Source: Clostridium sp. UBA2485 (GTDB taxonomy: Bacteria; Bacillota; Clostridia; Clostridiales; Clostridiaceae). From it: a stretch of DNA of 6,218 nucleotides. The first letter of the stretch is position 1; the number at the start of each line of letters is the position of its first letter. The notes under the pieces are model-generated. The model was not told the DNA's origin, made no database searches, and worked only from the letters and a program-made list of their open reading frames with translations. The DNA is taken from assembly GCF_002341865.1 (NCBI RefSeq), contig NZ_DDOV01000113.1:24826-31043 (forward strand), in the 5' to 3' direction. Of the stretch, positions 6,200 through 6,218 are shown piece by piece. The position numbers and the translations under genes were made by a program.

Positions 6200-6218
6200 A
6201 TGAAAATTGTATTAGCTT
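6200..6218 (+). CDS. Start of an unidentified gene, 3'-partial
   Basis: ATG at 6200 opens a frame reading MKIVLA to the window edge. It is preceded by a G-rich ribosome binding site at proper spacing, a promoter and the pyr terminator, so it is likely a true start of a separate transcription unit. Six residues are too few to assign a family. Confidence 0.6.

Overview
The window is an almost complete de novo UMP biosynthesis cluster from a low-GC Firmicute, most likely a Clostridium. This rests on the very AT-rich sequence, the dominance of ATA and AGA codons, strong GGAGG-type ribosome binding sites, and the pairing of a PyrI regulatory chain with a PyrK/PyrD type 1B dihydroorotate dehydrogenase. 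Bacilli generally lack PyrI and enterobacteria lack PyrK. Species cannot be fixed from the sequence alone.

All genes lie on the + strand in the order pyrB (5'-truncated by the window edge), pyrI, pyrC, pyrF, pyrK, pyrD, pyrE. Together they cover carbamoyl phosphate plus aspartate to OMP and then UMP. PyrB/PyrI form aspartate transcarbamoylase, PyrC closes the dihydroorotate ring, PyrD/PyrK oxidise dihydroorotate with electrons passed to NAD+, PyrE adds PRPP and PyrF decarboxylates OMP. Carbamoyl phosphate synthetase (carAB) and any pyrR gene or leader attenuator are not in the window. The control region of the operon lies upstream of base 1 and cannot be assessed.

Spacing divides the cluster into blocks: pyrB-pyrI-pyrC (gaps of about 25 bases), pyrF-pyrK-pyrD (gaps of 5 and 24) and pyrE. 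The blocks are separated by 129 and 145 bases that hold inverted repeats but no convincing terminator. After pyrE, a hairpin with a seven-T tail (6022-6059) ends the operon. A good promoter (6095-6123) then precedes a new gene of which only the first six codons are visible (MKIVLA).

The enzymes carry their expected catalytic residues and no gene is broken. I see no new biological system here. The points deserving a second look are small-scale: repeated tandem start codons behind single Shine-Dalgarno sites (pyrI, pyrC, pyrD), the perfect palindrome before pyrF, the inverted repeat before pyrE, an A/T palindrome touching the downstream promoter, and a seven-G tract acting as the last gene's ribosome binding site.
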